32,519 bases of DNA, taken from contig JAKEFK010000211.1 of NCBI GenBank assembly GCA_022616075.1, positions 78,164 through 110,682 of the forward strand, read 5' to 3'. Source of the DNA: a bacterium. GTDB lineage: Bacteria; Acidobacteriota; HRBIN11; JAKEFK01. The notes under the pieces were generated by a model. That model saw only the letters and a list, made by a program, of their open reading frames with translations, did not search any database and was not told where the DNA came from. Below are positions 23,425-30,674 of this stretch, piece after piece. The stretch's first letter is position 1. The number at the start of each line of letters is the position of its first letter. Made by a program: the position numbers and the translations under genes.

Positions 23425-25653
23425 CTAATAGTTGGAGCGAGGTCCGCGTCGATTGGAATCGGAACGACGACCACGATACTCACGATCACGATCCTGTGAG
23501 CGAGGCCTGTACTCACCTTCGCGGCGAGGGCGTTCTGGTTCCCTTTCCCGGCGACCTTCGTTGTAACCGGGTGGCGGTGTCGCTTGCGCAAATTCCTTGT
23601 GGCTGAGCCGGATTTTTCCGTCATCTCCAATCTCAATCACTCGAACCATCAATTCCTGTCCTTCCGTCACCAGATCTCGAACTTCATGCACACGATAAGG
23701 CGCCATCTCGGAAACATGTAGGAGTCCCACGGTGCCTGGAATGATCTCCACAAAAGCGCCATATTCAGCAATACGCTGGACCTTTCCAAGATAGGTGCGG
23801 CCTTTCTCAGCGGTTGCAGTGATCCCTTCAATAATCTGTTGAGCTTTCTTGGCAGCGGATTCATCAGCGCTGGCGATGGTGACAGTTCCATCATCCTGCA
23901 CATCGATCTTCACGCCGGTTTGCTCGATGATTCCACGAATCACTTTGCCGCCCGGTCCGATGACTTCGCGAATCTTATCCGTAGGAATCTTCATCGTGAT
24001 GAGTCTCGGCGCAAAACTGGAAATCTCCGAACGATGTTCAGGAAGCACCTGCAGCATCTTATCCAAAATAAACAGGCGAGCTTCTTTCGCCTGATTCAAA
24101 GCCTGATGCATGATATTCGCGGACAATCCTTCCAGCTTCACATCCATTTGAAGAGCTGTAATGCCCTCTCTTGTACCAGCAACTTTAAAATCCATATCTC
24201 CGGTGTGATCTTCTTCTCCTGCAATATCGGTCAAAATGGAATAGCGTTCCCCTTCCATGATTAGCCCCATTGCAACACCGGCGGCAGGAGACTTCAACGG
24301 CACACCCGCATCCATCAATGCAAGCACACCGCCGCAGACCGTGGCCATCGAAGAGGAGCCGTTTGATTCCAGAATGTCCGAAACAAGCCGGATGGTGTAA
24401 GGAAACGTTGTTTCATCAGGCAACAAAGTGCGAATCGCTTTGTCAGCAAGCGCTCCATGCCCGATCTCACGCCTGGAGGGCGCGCGCAAAAACCCGACTT
24501 CGGCAACAGAGAATGGAGGAAAATTGTAGTGCAGCATGAAACGTCTTTTGCTTTCCCCCTCCAATTCATCAATGATCTGAGCGTCTTCCGATGTTCCAAG
24601 GGTCACGGTGGCAAGAGCCTGAGTTTCACCCCTGGTAAACAATGCCGATCCGTGCGTTCGAGGCAAAAGCCCGACCTGAATATCAATCGGCCGGACTTCG
24701 TTGGCCGCGCGACCGTCTGATCTTTGTCCTTGTAGAATCTGGTTCCGCACGAGTTCTTCTTTTACCTTATGAAATGATTTCTCGGTCGATTCCCGTTTCT
24801 CTTCCTCTTCCTCAGGAATCTCGGATAGGATGCTCTCCTCTAATTCCTTCAGCGCCTGCCGTGAGGCAAGTTTCCCCGAAACGTTCAACGCGGAAAGAAT
24901 CGCAGCCCCATGACGGAACCGGATGTCATCTACGATGTCGGTCGGATATTCAACCGGCGGCACAGCGTTTTTCGTATAAGGCTGACTGTTGAAGAGTTGT
25001 TTGATCGCACTGATGATTTTCTTGATCGCTTCATGACCGAACATGATCGCTTCAATCATTTTTTCTTCGGGCATTTCACGAGCCAGAGCCTCAACCATCA
25101 CGATCGCCGTTTCAGTACCGGCCACAACGATTTCAAGTGAGCTTTGAGTCTGTTGCTGATTCGTTGGATTTAAGACCAGTTGATTGTCAATCAAACCCAC
25201 ACGAACTCCTGCGATCGGACTGTTGAAAGGACTCTTGGACAGGTACAGAGCAGCGGATGCTCCCACCAAACCTAAAACATCCGGGTCATTCTCTTGATCG
25301 GCGGAAAGGACGGATGCGATTACCTGGGTTTCATTGTAGTAGCCCTCCGGGAAAAGTGGACGGATTGAACGATCAATCAACCGCGAGGTCAAAACTTCTT
25401 TTTCGGTTGGTTTGCCTTCCCGTTTGAAAAAACCGCCGGGAATCTTACCTGCGGCATAAGTGTATTCTCTGTAATCAACTGTTAAGGGGAAAAAATCACC
25501 ACCCTCTCTGGGGTTGTCATCAAAACATGCTGTGACCAGCACGATGGTATCTCCGTACTGGATGAGCACAGAACCGTTTGCCTGTTTGGCGAGACGTCCT
25601 GTCTCGATTTTCATGATCCGGTCGCCTACCGGGATTTCTACTCGGCGTTCCAT
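23425..25653 (-). CDS. pnp: Polynucleotide phosphorylase
   Basis: A 742-residue 3'-5' exoribonuclease that degrades RNA with phosphate and forms a trimer. Two RNase PH-type domains flank a helical segment; the second has GHGALADKAIRTLLP and DHTGDMDFKVAGT with the catalytic aspartates. A KH domain (IREVIGPGGKVIRGIIEQTG) and an S1 domain (YLGKVQRIAEYGAFVEIIPG) follow. The C-terminal ~50 residues are an extended Arg/Glu/Gly-rich tail (GRREREPERPRREGEYRP), likely disordered and RNA- or protein-binding, longer than usual. The start is ATG at 25653 with GGAGG (25664-25668) 10 nt upstream; an upstream alternative at 25689 lies in a repeat and is rejected. rpsO precedes it with a hairpin element between, the classic rpsO-pnp order. 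Confidence 0.97.
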   Translation of the reverse strand: MERRVEIPVGDRIMKIETGRLAKQANGSVLIQYGDTIVLVTACFDDNPREGGDFFPLTVDYREYTYAAGKIPGGFFKREGKPTEKEVLTSRLIDRSIRPLFPEGYYNETQVIASVLSADQENDPDVLGLVGASAALYLSKSPFNSPIAGVRVGLIDNQLVLNPTNQQQTQSSLEIVVAGTETAIVMVEALAREMPEEKMIEAIMFGHEAIKKIISAIKQLFNSQPYTKNAVPPVEYPTDIVDDIRFRHGAAILSALNVSGKLASRQALKELEESILSEIPEEEEEKRESTEKSFHKVKEELVRNQILQGQRSDGRAANEVRPIDIQVGLLPRTHGSALFTRGETQALATVTLGTSEDAQIIDELEGESKRRFMLHYNFPPFSVAEVGFLRAPSRREIGHGALADKAIRTLLPDETTFPYTIRLVSDILESNGSSSMATVCGGVLALMDAGVPLKSPAAGVAMGLIMEGERYSILTDIAGEEDHTGDMDFKVAGTREGITALQMDVKLEGLSANIMHQALNQAKEARLFILDKMLQVLPEHRSEISSFAPRLITMKIPTDKIREVIGPGGKVIRGIIEQTGVKIDVQDDGTVTIASADESAAKKAQQIIEGITATAEKGRTYLGKVQRIAEYGAFVEIIPGTVGLLHVSEMAPYRVHEVRDLVTEGQELMVRVIEIGDDGKIRLSHKEFAQATPPPGYNEGRREREPERPRREGEYRPRSQDRDREYRGRRSDSNRRGPRSNY

Positions 25654-25678
25654 ATTTTCTAAACCTCCGTTTTGGAAA

Positions 25679-25755
25679 ACCACAGACAAACGCAGATGAA
25701 ATCAGTGCTGAGCACGGAGTGCTGAGTGCTGAGCTCATTCGTGTTCATCTGTGGT
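25679..25755. repeat. Palindromic intergenic element (ACCACAGA family) in the rpsO-pnp gap
   Basis: Outer arms 25679-25699 and 25735-25755 pair at 16 of 21 positions. The loop holds a second repeated phrase, several copies of GTGCTGAG, able to form a small inner hairpin (AGCAC, GTGCT). It looks like one element nested in another. It ends about 10 nt from the pnp ribosome site, the position where E. coli pnp has its RNase III-cleaved leader hairpin. Confidence 0.8.
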
Positions 25756-25821
25756 AATTGATATTTGCAATTCGCTACACGTATCGCGGGGGAGCGGTTT
25801 CGCGTCCGGGAAATAGGAAGT

Positions 25822-26088
25822 CTACTTACGAATGTTAAGCTTTTTGAGGATAGCCTTGTACCGCTTGGCGTCTTCATCCTTGAGGAAATCAAGAAGACGG
25901 CGGCGCTTGCTGACCATTTTCAATAGCCCCCGACGGGAATGATGGTCCTTCGCGTGGCCTTTGAAGTGCTCGGTTAGCGAGTTAATCCGTTCGGTCAGGA
26001 TGGCTATCTGTACTTCCGGGGAGCCCGTATCAGACGGGTGGGTTTGGTACGAGCTGATAATCTCGGTCTTACGCTCTTTCGTCAACAC
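25822..26088 (-). CDS. rpsO: Ribosomal protein S15
   Basis: An 88-residue S15 with the full family pattern: [25 protein letters not shown], then [24 protein letters not shown], and a basic C-terminus. It binds 16S rRNA early in 30S assembly. The start is GTG (26086-26088), followed by a TTG codon; AGGAG lies about 11 nt upstream, a little long. A good promoter is visible at 26127-26155. pnp follows in the same direction. Confidence 0.97.
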   Translation of the reverse strand: MLTKERKTEIISSYQTHPSDTGSPEVQIAILTERINSLTEHFKGHAKDHHSRRGLLKMVSKRRRLLDFLKDEDAKRYKAILKKLNIRK

Positions 26089-26126
26089 GAAACGTTATAC
26101 TCCTTCTTTCTTTTTTGGAAACACGT

Positions 26127-26155
26127 ATTATATAGAAGCTGTTTACAATTAGCAA
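26127..26155 (-). promoter_or_regulatory. Sigma-70-type promoter for rpsO-pnp
   Basis: On the minus strand TTGCTA (26155-26150) and TATAAT (26132-26127) are separated by 17 nt. Transcription would begin near 26120, giving a leader of about 32 nt that includes the AGGAG site. The promoter lies in the gap divergent to the GT9 gene. Confidence 0.7.
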
Positions 26156-26166
26156 CAACAAGCACC

Positions 26167-27138
26167 ATGCCTTCTCTCTTCGTGAAACTGCCCAATTGGA
26201 TGGGAGATATTCTGTTTGCATACGACCTGCTTTTCAGCCTTTCGTGTCATTTCGACAGGATCGGACTCTGTACTTCGATTCAACATTCTGACCTTTTCTC
26301 GATTTTTCCGGTTCCCAATGCCGAGGTGATCGCCTACCCTGCGGAAAGCTGGCCACACTGGGACCCTGAAACAATCCAGAAAATCGAGCATTTTCAGGCA
26401 GATGGGGGACTCGTGCTACCAAACTCAATTGGTTCTGCCCTTGCCTTGCGGTGGGCAGGTGTATCTCCACTATATGGTTACGACTATGAGCATCGTGGAT
26501 TCTTGCTCCGAAAATCATTGAAGCCCCCGACACATCGAATGCATCAATCGGAATACTTCCTGGAGTTACTGAAACTATTTGACATTGCTCCAGCTCGTTA
26601 TCCGGCTTTACCGAACTGCAAGCGTGAATCGCTCGCCATCCTCCATCCGGGAGCGTCGAAAAAAGAAAGAGCATGGCATCTCGATCGTTTTGTTGAGATC
26701 GGACGGAAACTGAAAGAGGAAGGCCTTGCGGTGATGTTTGTCTCGGGGGAAGAACTGCATCTGAATGGATTTTCTCTGACTATCAAACCATCACTGGGCG
26801 AGTTTGCCGAATTGCTAAAAAGATGCGCACTTTTCATTGGGAACGATTCAGGGCCTCTTCACCTTGCGCAGCAATGCGGAGCACCTGTGATCGGAATCTA
26901 TGGGCCGGGAGATCCTAGTATTACCGGGCTCCGGTCATTGTCGACGGGCCGGGTCATCTATCACTCATTCCCTTGCTCTCCTTGCAGGCAACGATTCTTT
27001 GTTGAATGTGAACCATCGTCCAATCAAAAACCTTTTTGCATTGAAACGATTACGGTTGAGGAAGTGTGGAAGATGGTCAAAACAATTCTGAAGGACGGCA
27101 TCGAATACCGTCCTCCAGAAACAGAACTTAGGACTTGA
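26167..27138 (+). CDS. Glycosyltransferase family 9 (heptosyltransferase-like)
   Basis: A 323-residue GT-B enzyme. The N-terminal VKLPNWMGDILFA (residues 6-18) is the heptosyltransferase II-type signature, where Asp of MGD is expected to act in catalysis. ILHPGASKKERAWHLDRF binds the donor phosphate region, and FIGNDSGPLHLAQQCGAPVIGIYGP is the other family block. It should add ADP-heptose or a related sugar to lipopolysaccharide core at the inner membrane. The start is ATG at 26167, matching the family N-terminus; a longer frame running back through the rpsO promoter is rejected. No ribosome site is visible. The last residues (DGIEYRPPETELRT) extend past the family end and are partly encoded by a small palindrome. 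The stop overlaps hsp20 by 11 bp, convergently. Confidence 0.87.
   Translation: MPSLFVKLPNWMGDILFAYDLLFSLSCHFDRIGLCTSIQHSDLFSIFPVPNAEVIAYPAESWPHWDPETIQKIEHFQADGGLVLPNSIGSALALRWAGVSPLYGYDYEHRGFLLRKSLKPPTHRMHQSEYFLELLKLFDIAPARYPALPNCKRESLAILHPGASKKERAWHLDRFVEIGRKLKEEGLAVMFVSGEELHLNGFSLTIKPSLGEFAELLKRCALFIGNDSGPLHLAQQCGAPVIGIYGPGDPSITGLRSLSTGRVIYHSFPCSPCRQRFFVECEPSSNQKPFCIETITVEEVWKMVKTILKDGIEYRPPETELRT
27092..27114 (-). terminator. Hairpin that may end hsp20 transcription
   Basis: AGGACGG and CCGTCCT pair across a short centre, and on the minus strand T-G, A-T and T-A pairs extend the stem to about 10 bp. On that strand it begins about 14 nt after the hsp20 stop and is followed by AGAATTGTTTT, an imperfect U-run. 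It lies inside the 3' end of the GT9 gene, so it may equally be a palindromic repeat that invaded it. Confidence 0.45.
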
Positions 27139-27568
27139 TCGTGATTTTGCGTGGCTTTGCGGACTCAGCTTTCGGCAGAGAAATCTCAAGAACGCCATCT
27201 TTGAAAGTCGCAGTGATTTTGTCTGTATCAACATTCGTTGGCAGCACAAAACTGCGAGTGAAGTTGCCATAGAAGCGTTCGACGCGATGATACTTTGCCT
27301 TATCAACTTCTTCGAATTTTCTTTCACCGCGAATTGTGAGCGTGTTGCTGTCCGTGAGCTGAATATCAAGGTTTTCCCGGCTCATTCCAGGAAGATCCAA
27401 ATGGATCTTCACCTGATCTTCAGTTTCATGAATGTCTGAAGTGGGTACCCATGTCTGCGGTCTGCCTACATTGAAGACCTGGTCATCAAACAAACGAGAA
27501 ACTAAGTCATTGAATTCAGGAAACATGTCGATACTTCTGAATGGTCTATATCTTTCCAATCCAACCAT
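27128..27568 (-). CDS. Small heat shock protein Hsp20/IbpA family
   Basis: A 146-residue ATP-independent chaperone that holds unfolding proteins. The N-terminal arm (RYRPFRSIDMFPEFNDLVSR) precedes an alpha-crystallin domain from about residue 40 to 140, with VKIHLDLPGMSRENLDIQL, LTIRGER and the closing FKDGVLEISLPKAE (the conserved G-x-L-x-I/V motif). Length is normal. GGAGG lies 7 nt before the ATG. A textbook promoter (27611-27639) and a HAIR-like inverted repeat (27649-27668) lie upstream, suggesting HspR-type repression and heat induction. It is divergent from the SDR gene and overlaps the GT9 gene end. Confidence 0.96.
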   Translation of the reverse strand: MVGLERYRPFRSIDMFPEFNDLVSRLFDDQVFNVGRPQTWVPTSDIHETEDQVKIHLDLPGMSRENLDIQLTDSNTLTIRGERKFEEVDKAKYHRVERFYGNFTRSFVLPTNVDTDKITATFKDGVLEISLPKAESAKPRKITIKS

Positions 27569-27610
27569 TGTTTTTCCTCCAGTATTTGAATGTTTAGGTT
27601 TACTGTGAAA

Positions 27611-27639
27611 AATATAATTCTGGCTTTATGGTCTGTCAA
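27611..27639 (-). promoter_or_regulatory. Strong sigma-70-type promoter for hsp20
   Basis: On the minus strand a perfect TTGACA (27639-27634) is followed, after exactly 17 nt, by TATATT (27616-27611). Transcription would begin near 27604, giving a leader of about 36 nt with GGAGG in place. This is the best promoter in the window. Confidence 0.85.
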
Positions 27640-27648
27640 GCATAAAAT

Positions 27649-27668
27649 CTTAGTTATTTACACTCAAG
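27649..27668. promoter_or_regulatory. HAIR-like inverted repeat, candidate HspR operator
   Basis: The HspR site HAIR has the known form CTTGAGT-N7-ACTCAAG. Here the plus strand reads CTTAGT, then 7 nt, then a perfect ACTCAAG: one half-site is exact and the other lacks a single G. It lies 9 nt upstream of the hsp20 -35 box, in the divergent gap with the SDR gene, so it could control both. Confidence 0.55.
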
Positions 27669-27676
27669 TTGTAAAT
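27656..27676. promoter_or_regulatory. Perfect 7-bp inverted repeat ATTTACA-N7-TGTAAAT
   Basis: A perfect dyad with 7-bp arms and a 7-bp spacer overlaps the HAIR-like site and reaches the first possible ATG of the SDR gene (27675). It may be an operator for a separate regulator of the SDR gene, or form one composite site with the HAIR-like repeat. Confidence 0.45.
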
Positions 27677-27704
27677 GATTCAAAATAAAGATAAAGTAGG
27701 GGGT

Positions 27705-28454
27705 ATGGCGAAAAGGGTAGTCCTGGTCACAGGAGGCGCTCGAGGGATCGGCGCTGCAATCTGTCGACTGTTCGCGAGCAGAGACTATGACATTCTTTTC
27801 ACCTACAACCGTTCTGCAGAATCGTCCAAGGAGCTCAAAGGATCCTTATCCGACCTGTGCCACGTCGAGAATCTGCAAGTGGACGTTAGCCAGTACGACG
27901 ACGTGACCCGTCTCTTTGGGTTTTGCACAGCAAAGTTTGGACGCCTCGATGTACTCGTCAATTGCGCTTCTCATTCCTCGTCGAGCGGTTGGGACATAGA
28001 ACCCCGGCAAATCGACTGGAACGAATGGCAAAAGACCATGGACACTGACGTTAAAGGAACCATGCTTTGCAGCCACACTGCCTTTGAATTGATGGGTGAA
28101 CGAGGGGGGAAAATCATCAATTTTTCCTCGAGCGCCGCCCTTTATGGGGATGCTCATACCTATTTTTATACGGCGGCGAAGAGTGCCGTTGTAGGAATTA
28201 CCCGAACCATGGCCAGGCTGTTTGCACCAACAGTTCAGGTAAACTGCGTTGCGCCAGGTTCCATCGCCACTGATTGGATCACAAAGTGGAAACTGACCAG
28301 TGAGGATCTAGCAGCAATTTCGAACGAAAGCCCTTCCGGACGGATCGGAAAACCGGAAGAGGTTGCTGAGTTGGTTGCGTTTCTGGCTTCACCGGAATGC
28401 ACTTATATGACAGGACAAACTTTTGTGATTGATGGTGGAATTTACATGCCATAA
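27705..28454 (+). CDS. Short-chain dehydrogenase/reductase, FabG-like
   Basis: A 249-residue classical SDR. The cofactor loop TGGARGIG lies at residues 9-16 (VVLVTGGARGIG), CAS is the variant of the usual NAG/NNA motif (VLVNCASHSS), and the catalytic Ser (INFSSSAALYG) and YxxxK (YTAAK) are in place. The C-terminal GQTFVIDGGIYMP is typical of FabG-like enzymes. It reduces a keto group or oxidises an alcohol with NAD(P)H; the substrate is unknown. ATG at 27705 gives the family N-terminus but has AGGGGG very close; ATG at 27675 would add ten residues and overlaps the palindromic operator. It lies upstream of queC, separated by a palindromic element, so a shared transcript is possible. Confidence 0.9.
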   Translation: MAKRVVLVTGGARGIGAAICRLFASRDYDILFTYNRSAESSKELKGSLSDLCHVENLQVDVSQYDDVTRLFGFCTAKFGRLDVLVNCASHSSSSGWDIEPRQIDWNEWQKTMDTDVKGTMLCSHTAFELMGERGGKIINFSSSAALYGDAHTYFYTAAKSAVVGITRTMARLFAPTVQVNCVAPGSIATDWITKWKLTSEDLAAISNESPSGRIGKPEEVAELVAFLASPECTYMTGQTFVIDGGIYMP

Positions 28455-28456
28455 CA

Positions 28457-28576
28457 ATCTTGGATCGTAATCATGATCTTAATCGCAATCTAAATCGTTG
28501 TTCGTAATGCTTTGATGATGGATGATAGACGATCAAGACAACGATCAGGATTAAGATGACGATTATGATCCACGAT
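28457..28576. repeat. Palindromic element (GATC/TAATC family) overlapping the queC start
   Basis: Arms 28457-28484 and 28549-28576 pair at 24 of 28 positions, and weaker pairing continues inward. Each arm is a chain of GATC, TAATC and ATCTTAATC words. It fills the SDR-queC gap. The right arm includes the queC ATG and its first seven codons (MTIMIHD), and AGGA at 28547-28550 just inside the arm is the only ribosome site. Confidence 0.85.
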
Positions 28577-29200
28577 TACTCTTGCGCGCTTGTTCTGCTG
28601 TCCGGCGGGCTCGATTCAGGGGCCGCTCTTGCGTGGGCTCAAAATCGTTTCCAACAAATCAAAGCGATCTCCTATCATTATTACCTGCGCCCTTTTCGCG
28701 AGCGGCTTGCCGTGCTCCGTTTGCTTCAACATTTTCCTGCTGATTTAATCGAAGTGCCGCTTCCGTTTCTGAAAGAGGCAGCGGACTTTGTTTCAAAATT
28801 TTCCAGCAAAGCTCCGGAAGGCTACATCTCCAACCGAAACATGATTTTTTATTCGATCGCCATCTATTTTGCTGAAATGCACCAATGCACAGCAATTGTG
28901 GGCGGTCATACCGCGGAAGACCAGGATGCCTTTCCTGATGCAGGTTCCCGCTTTGTTCAGGCGTTACAGGATCTCGCAAATCAGGCGTTGCAAATCCGCA
29001 AAGTGCAAATCGAATTGCCGCTTGCAGGCTACACGAAACTGCAGGTGCTTGAAAAGGCGATTGAATGGAAAGTTCCACTGAACTTCACATGGAGTTGTTA
29101 CTGGAATCAAACGGAGCCCTGCGGTATCTGTATTAGCTGCACAGAAAGAGCCGAAGCTTTCCGTCAGTTAGGAATGAACGACCCGTTGTGTACGACCTGA
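28556..29200 (+). CDS. queC: 7-cyano-7-deazaguanine (preQ0) synthase QueC
   Basis: A 214-residue ATP-dependent enzyme that turns 7-carboxy-7-deazaguanine into preQ0. The PP-loop LLSGGLDSG binds ATP, SNRNMIFYSIAIYFAE is the family core, and the C-terminal zinc site TWSCYWNQTEPCGICISC supplies four cysteines. Length is a little below the usual ~220-230. The ATG at 28556 has AGGA 5 nt upstream; ATG at 28565 is an alternative. Both lie inside a palindromic element, so the N-terminal MTIMIHD is repeat-encoded. The 3' end overlaps the FAD oxidoreductase start by 13 bp, and queD follows that gene. Confidence 0.93.
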   Translation: MTIMIHDYSCALVLLSGGLDSGAALAWAQNRFQQIKAISYHYYLRPFRERLAVLRLLQHFPADLIEVPLPFLKEAADFVSKFSSKAPEGYISNRNMIFYSIAIYFAEMHQCTAIVGGHTAEDQDAFPDAGSRFVQALQDLANQALQIRKVQIELPLAGYTKLQVLEKAIEWKVPLNFTWSCYWNQTEPCGICISCTERAEAFRQLGMNDPLCTT

Positions 29201-30321
29201 TTGTAATCGGCGGCGGGATGTCCGGAATTTCCGTTGCACACTTTTTTCACGATCAAAACATTCTTCTTCTGGAAAAGGGAGATTTGCTCGCCGGCGCCAC
29301 CGGCAAAAATGCCGGTTTTCTGATCGCAGGATTTGGGGAGCATTTTTCCCGCACCGCAAAAAGGTGGGGTTCACAGCGCGCGTCGGAAATTCAGCGAATC
29401 CATCTGTCTTCTCACCAAAGAATACGCGAACTTACTAATACTGTCGAACCTACGGGAAGTTTTACGATCGGACTGATGGAACAAGAGGTTCAGGAGCTTC
29501 GCGCAAGCTATACACTCATGCGCGCGGAAGGATTTCCGGTCGAATGGCTGGATGCAGTACCTGCCGGACTCCGGGAGGATCGACCGGGAATCTTCAACCC
29601 GGCGGACGGTCTCATTGATTCAGGAACTTTCTGGAGTGAACTGGCCCGCAATTTTCCAGTCAAAACGGGAAGCCCGGTAATCCAGGTCGTTGATGAATCC
29701 GATTCATTGCTTGTTTTGACATCGATGGAAGAGTTTCGCGCTCGCAAAGTTGTGTACTGTCTGAACGCATTCGCAGGCGAATTGGTTCCGGAGCTCAAGG
29801 GCAAATTTATTCCGCTGCGCGGCCAGATGCTGGAATTGGAAATCCTCGATCAACCGCCTTGCGCGCAGCCGGTCATTGCCCAATACGGCGATATCTACTG
29901 GAACTTTACGTCGAATAATCTTCGTTTCGGAGGTTTGGAATCCAGTGTCCCGGAGGAGGAAACGGGAATCGCCACCTCCGTTTCCGAAGAAATTTTGGAG
30001 CAACAAATAAGATGGATTCGGGAGAATCTGCACGTGCGGCATTCAGAACATCCATTAAGAACATGGTATGGAACCATGGCGATCACTTTGGATGGATTTC
30101 CGTTTGTTGGGCCGCTGCTGGAAAGACGAAATCAGTTTGTGCTCTCAGGGATGTGTGGCCTCGGGCATAGCTATGCGCTGGAATGTGCATCGTGGCTTTA
30201 CGAGCTCATTGTGCATGACAAAGCCGTAATTCCGCATTATTTTTCGAGTGATAGAATAAGAAATCTACCCGATTACACCGGCGGAGATTGGAGGACCCTT
30301 TATGAAGCTTGGAATCACTGA
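29188..30321 (+). CDS. FAD-dependent oxidoreductase (DAO family)
   Basis: A 377-residue D-amino-acid-oxidase-type flavoprotein. The dinucleotide loop IVIGGGMSGISVAHFF is at residues 5-20, GATGKNAGFLIAGF is the FAD/substrate segment seen in PuuB/OrdL-like and glycine-oxidase-like members, and the C-terminal YGTMAITLDGFPFVGPL and GLGHSYALECASWLYELI close the FAD site. It should oxidise an amine or N-substituted amino acid, but the substrate is not evident. The GTG start overlaps queC by 13 bp, and queD overlaps its end by 20 bp, so translation of the three is interleaved. No known queuosine step needs such an enzyme. Confidence 0.9.
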   Translation: MYDLIVIGGGMSGISVAHFFHDQNILLLEKGDLLAGATGKNAGFLIAGFGEHFSRTAKRWGSQRASEIQRIHLSSHQRIRELTNTVEPTGSFTIGLMEQEVQELRASYTLMRAEGFPVEWLDAVPAGLREDRPGIFNPADGLIDSGTFWSELARNFPVKTGSPVIQVVDESDSLLVLTSMEEFRARKVVYCLNAFAGELVPELKGKFIPLRGQMLELEILDQPPCAQPVIAQYGDIYWNFTSNNLRFGGLESSVPEEETGIATSVSEEILEQQIRWIRENLHVRHSEHPLRTWYGTMAITLDGFPFVGPLLERRNQFVLSGMCGLGHSYALECASWLYELIVHDKAVIPHYFSSDRIRNLPDYTGGDWRTLYEAWNH

Positions 30322-30637
30322 ATATATCGATTGTGCTCATCATCTTCCTGGCCATGATAAGTGTGGACGTCTGCATGGTCATACTTATACGATCGATGTG
30401 GTGATTGAAGGCGAGAAAAGAGGGGGAATGATTTTGGATTTTGCAGACCTGAAATCCATCGTGCGCGGAGTGCTTGCAGAGTATGATCACCGCGATTTCA
30501 ACGATTATCTTGATTATCCGTCCGTGGAAAATATTTGTGAGCTTCTGGCAGAAAAGATTTTAGGAAAGTTGCCGTATCGATTCACAATCCGGGTCTGGGA
30601 AGGACATGGAAAATACGCGGAGCTGACAACGGCCTGA
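30302..30637 (+). CDS. queD: 6-carboxy-5,6,7,8-tetrahydropterin synthase QueD
   Basis: A 111-residue member of the 6-pyruvoyl-tetrahydropterin synthase family. Zinc ligands H14, H25 and H27 and the catalytic Cys21 lie in AHHLPGHDKCGRLHGHTY. MILDFADLK, LDYPSVENICELLAEKI (with Glu) and VWEGHGKYAEL match QueD. It converts dihydroneopterin triphosphate to carboxytetrahydropterin, two steps before QueC. The start lies 20 bp inside the preceding oxidoreductase gene. QueE and a GTP cyclohydrolase are absent from the window and must be encoded elsewhere if the pathway is complete. Confidence 0.93.
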   Translation: MKLGITEYIDCAHHLPGHDKCGRLHGHTYTIDVVIEGEKRGGMILDFADLKSIVRGVLAEYDHRDFNDYLDYPSVENICELLAEKILGKLPYRFTIRVWEGHGKYAELTTA

Positions 30638-30674
30638 ATGTGTCAGCCCGCACCACATCAGAGGGGAGTCAAAA

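Noticed and set aside
25654-25689. Upstream start for pnp
   Set aside because: It lies in the repeat, whereas ATG 25653 has GGAGG at good spacing and gives the normal PNPase N-terminus.
26038-26166. Upstream start for the GT9 gene inside rpsO
   Set aside because: It would run antisense through rpsO and its promoter; the family begins at MPSLFVKLPNWMGD.
27569-27704. CIRCE element for HrcA control of hsp20
   Set aside because: The TTAGCACTC-N9-GAGTGCTAA pattern is absent; the site found is closer to HAIR.
28455-28555. preQ1 riboswitch upstream of queC
   Set aside because: The gap is occupied by the GATC/TAATC palindrome and shows no C-rich loop or A-rich tail of a preQ1 aptamer; the genes also make rather than import the precursor.
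28556-29200. Possible DNA 7-deazaguanine modification (Dpd-like) island
   Set aside because: No dpd genes (such as DpdA-type transglycosylase or helicases) lie near queC and queD in the visible sequence.
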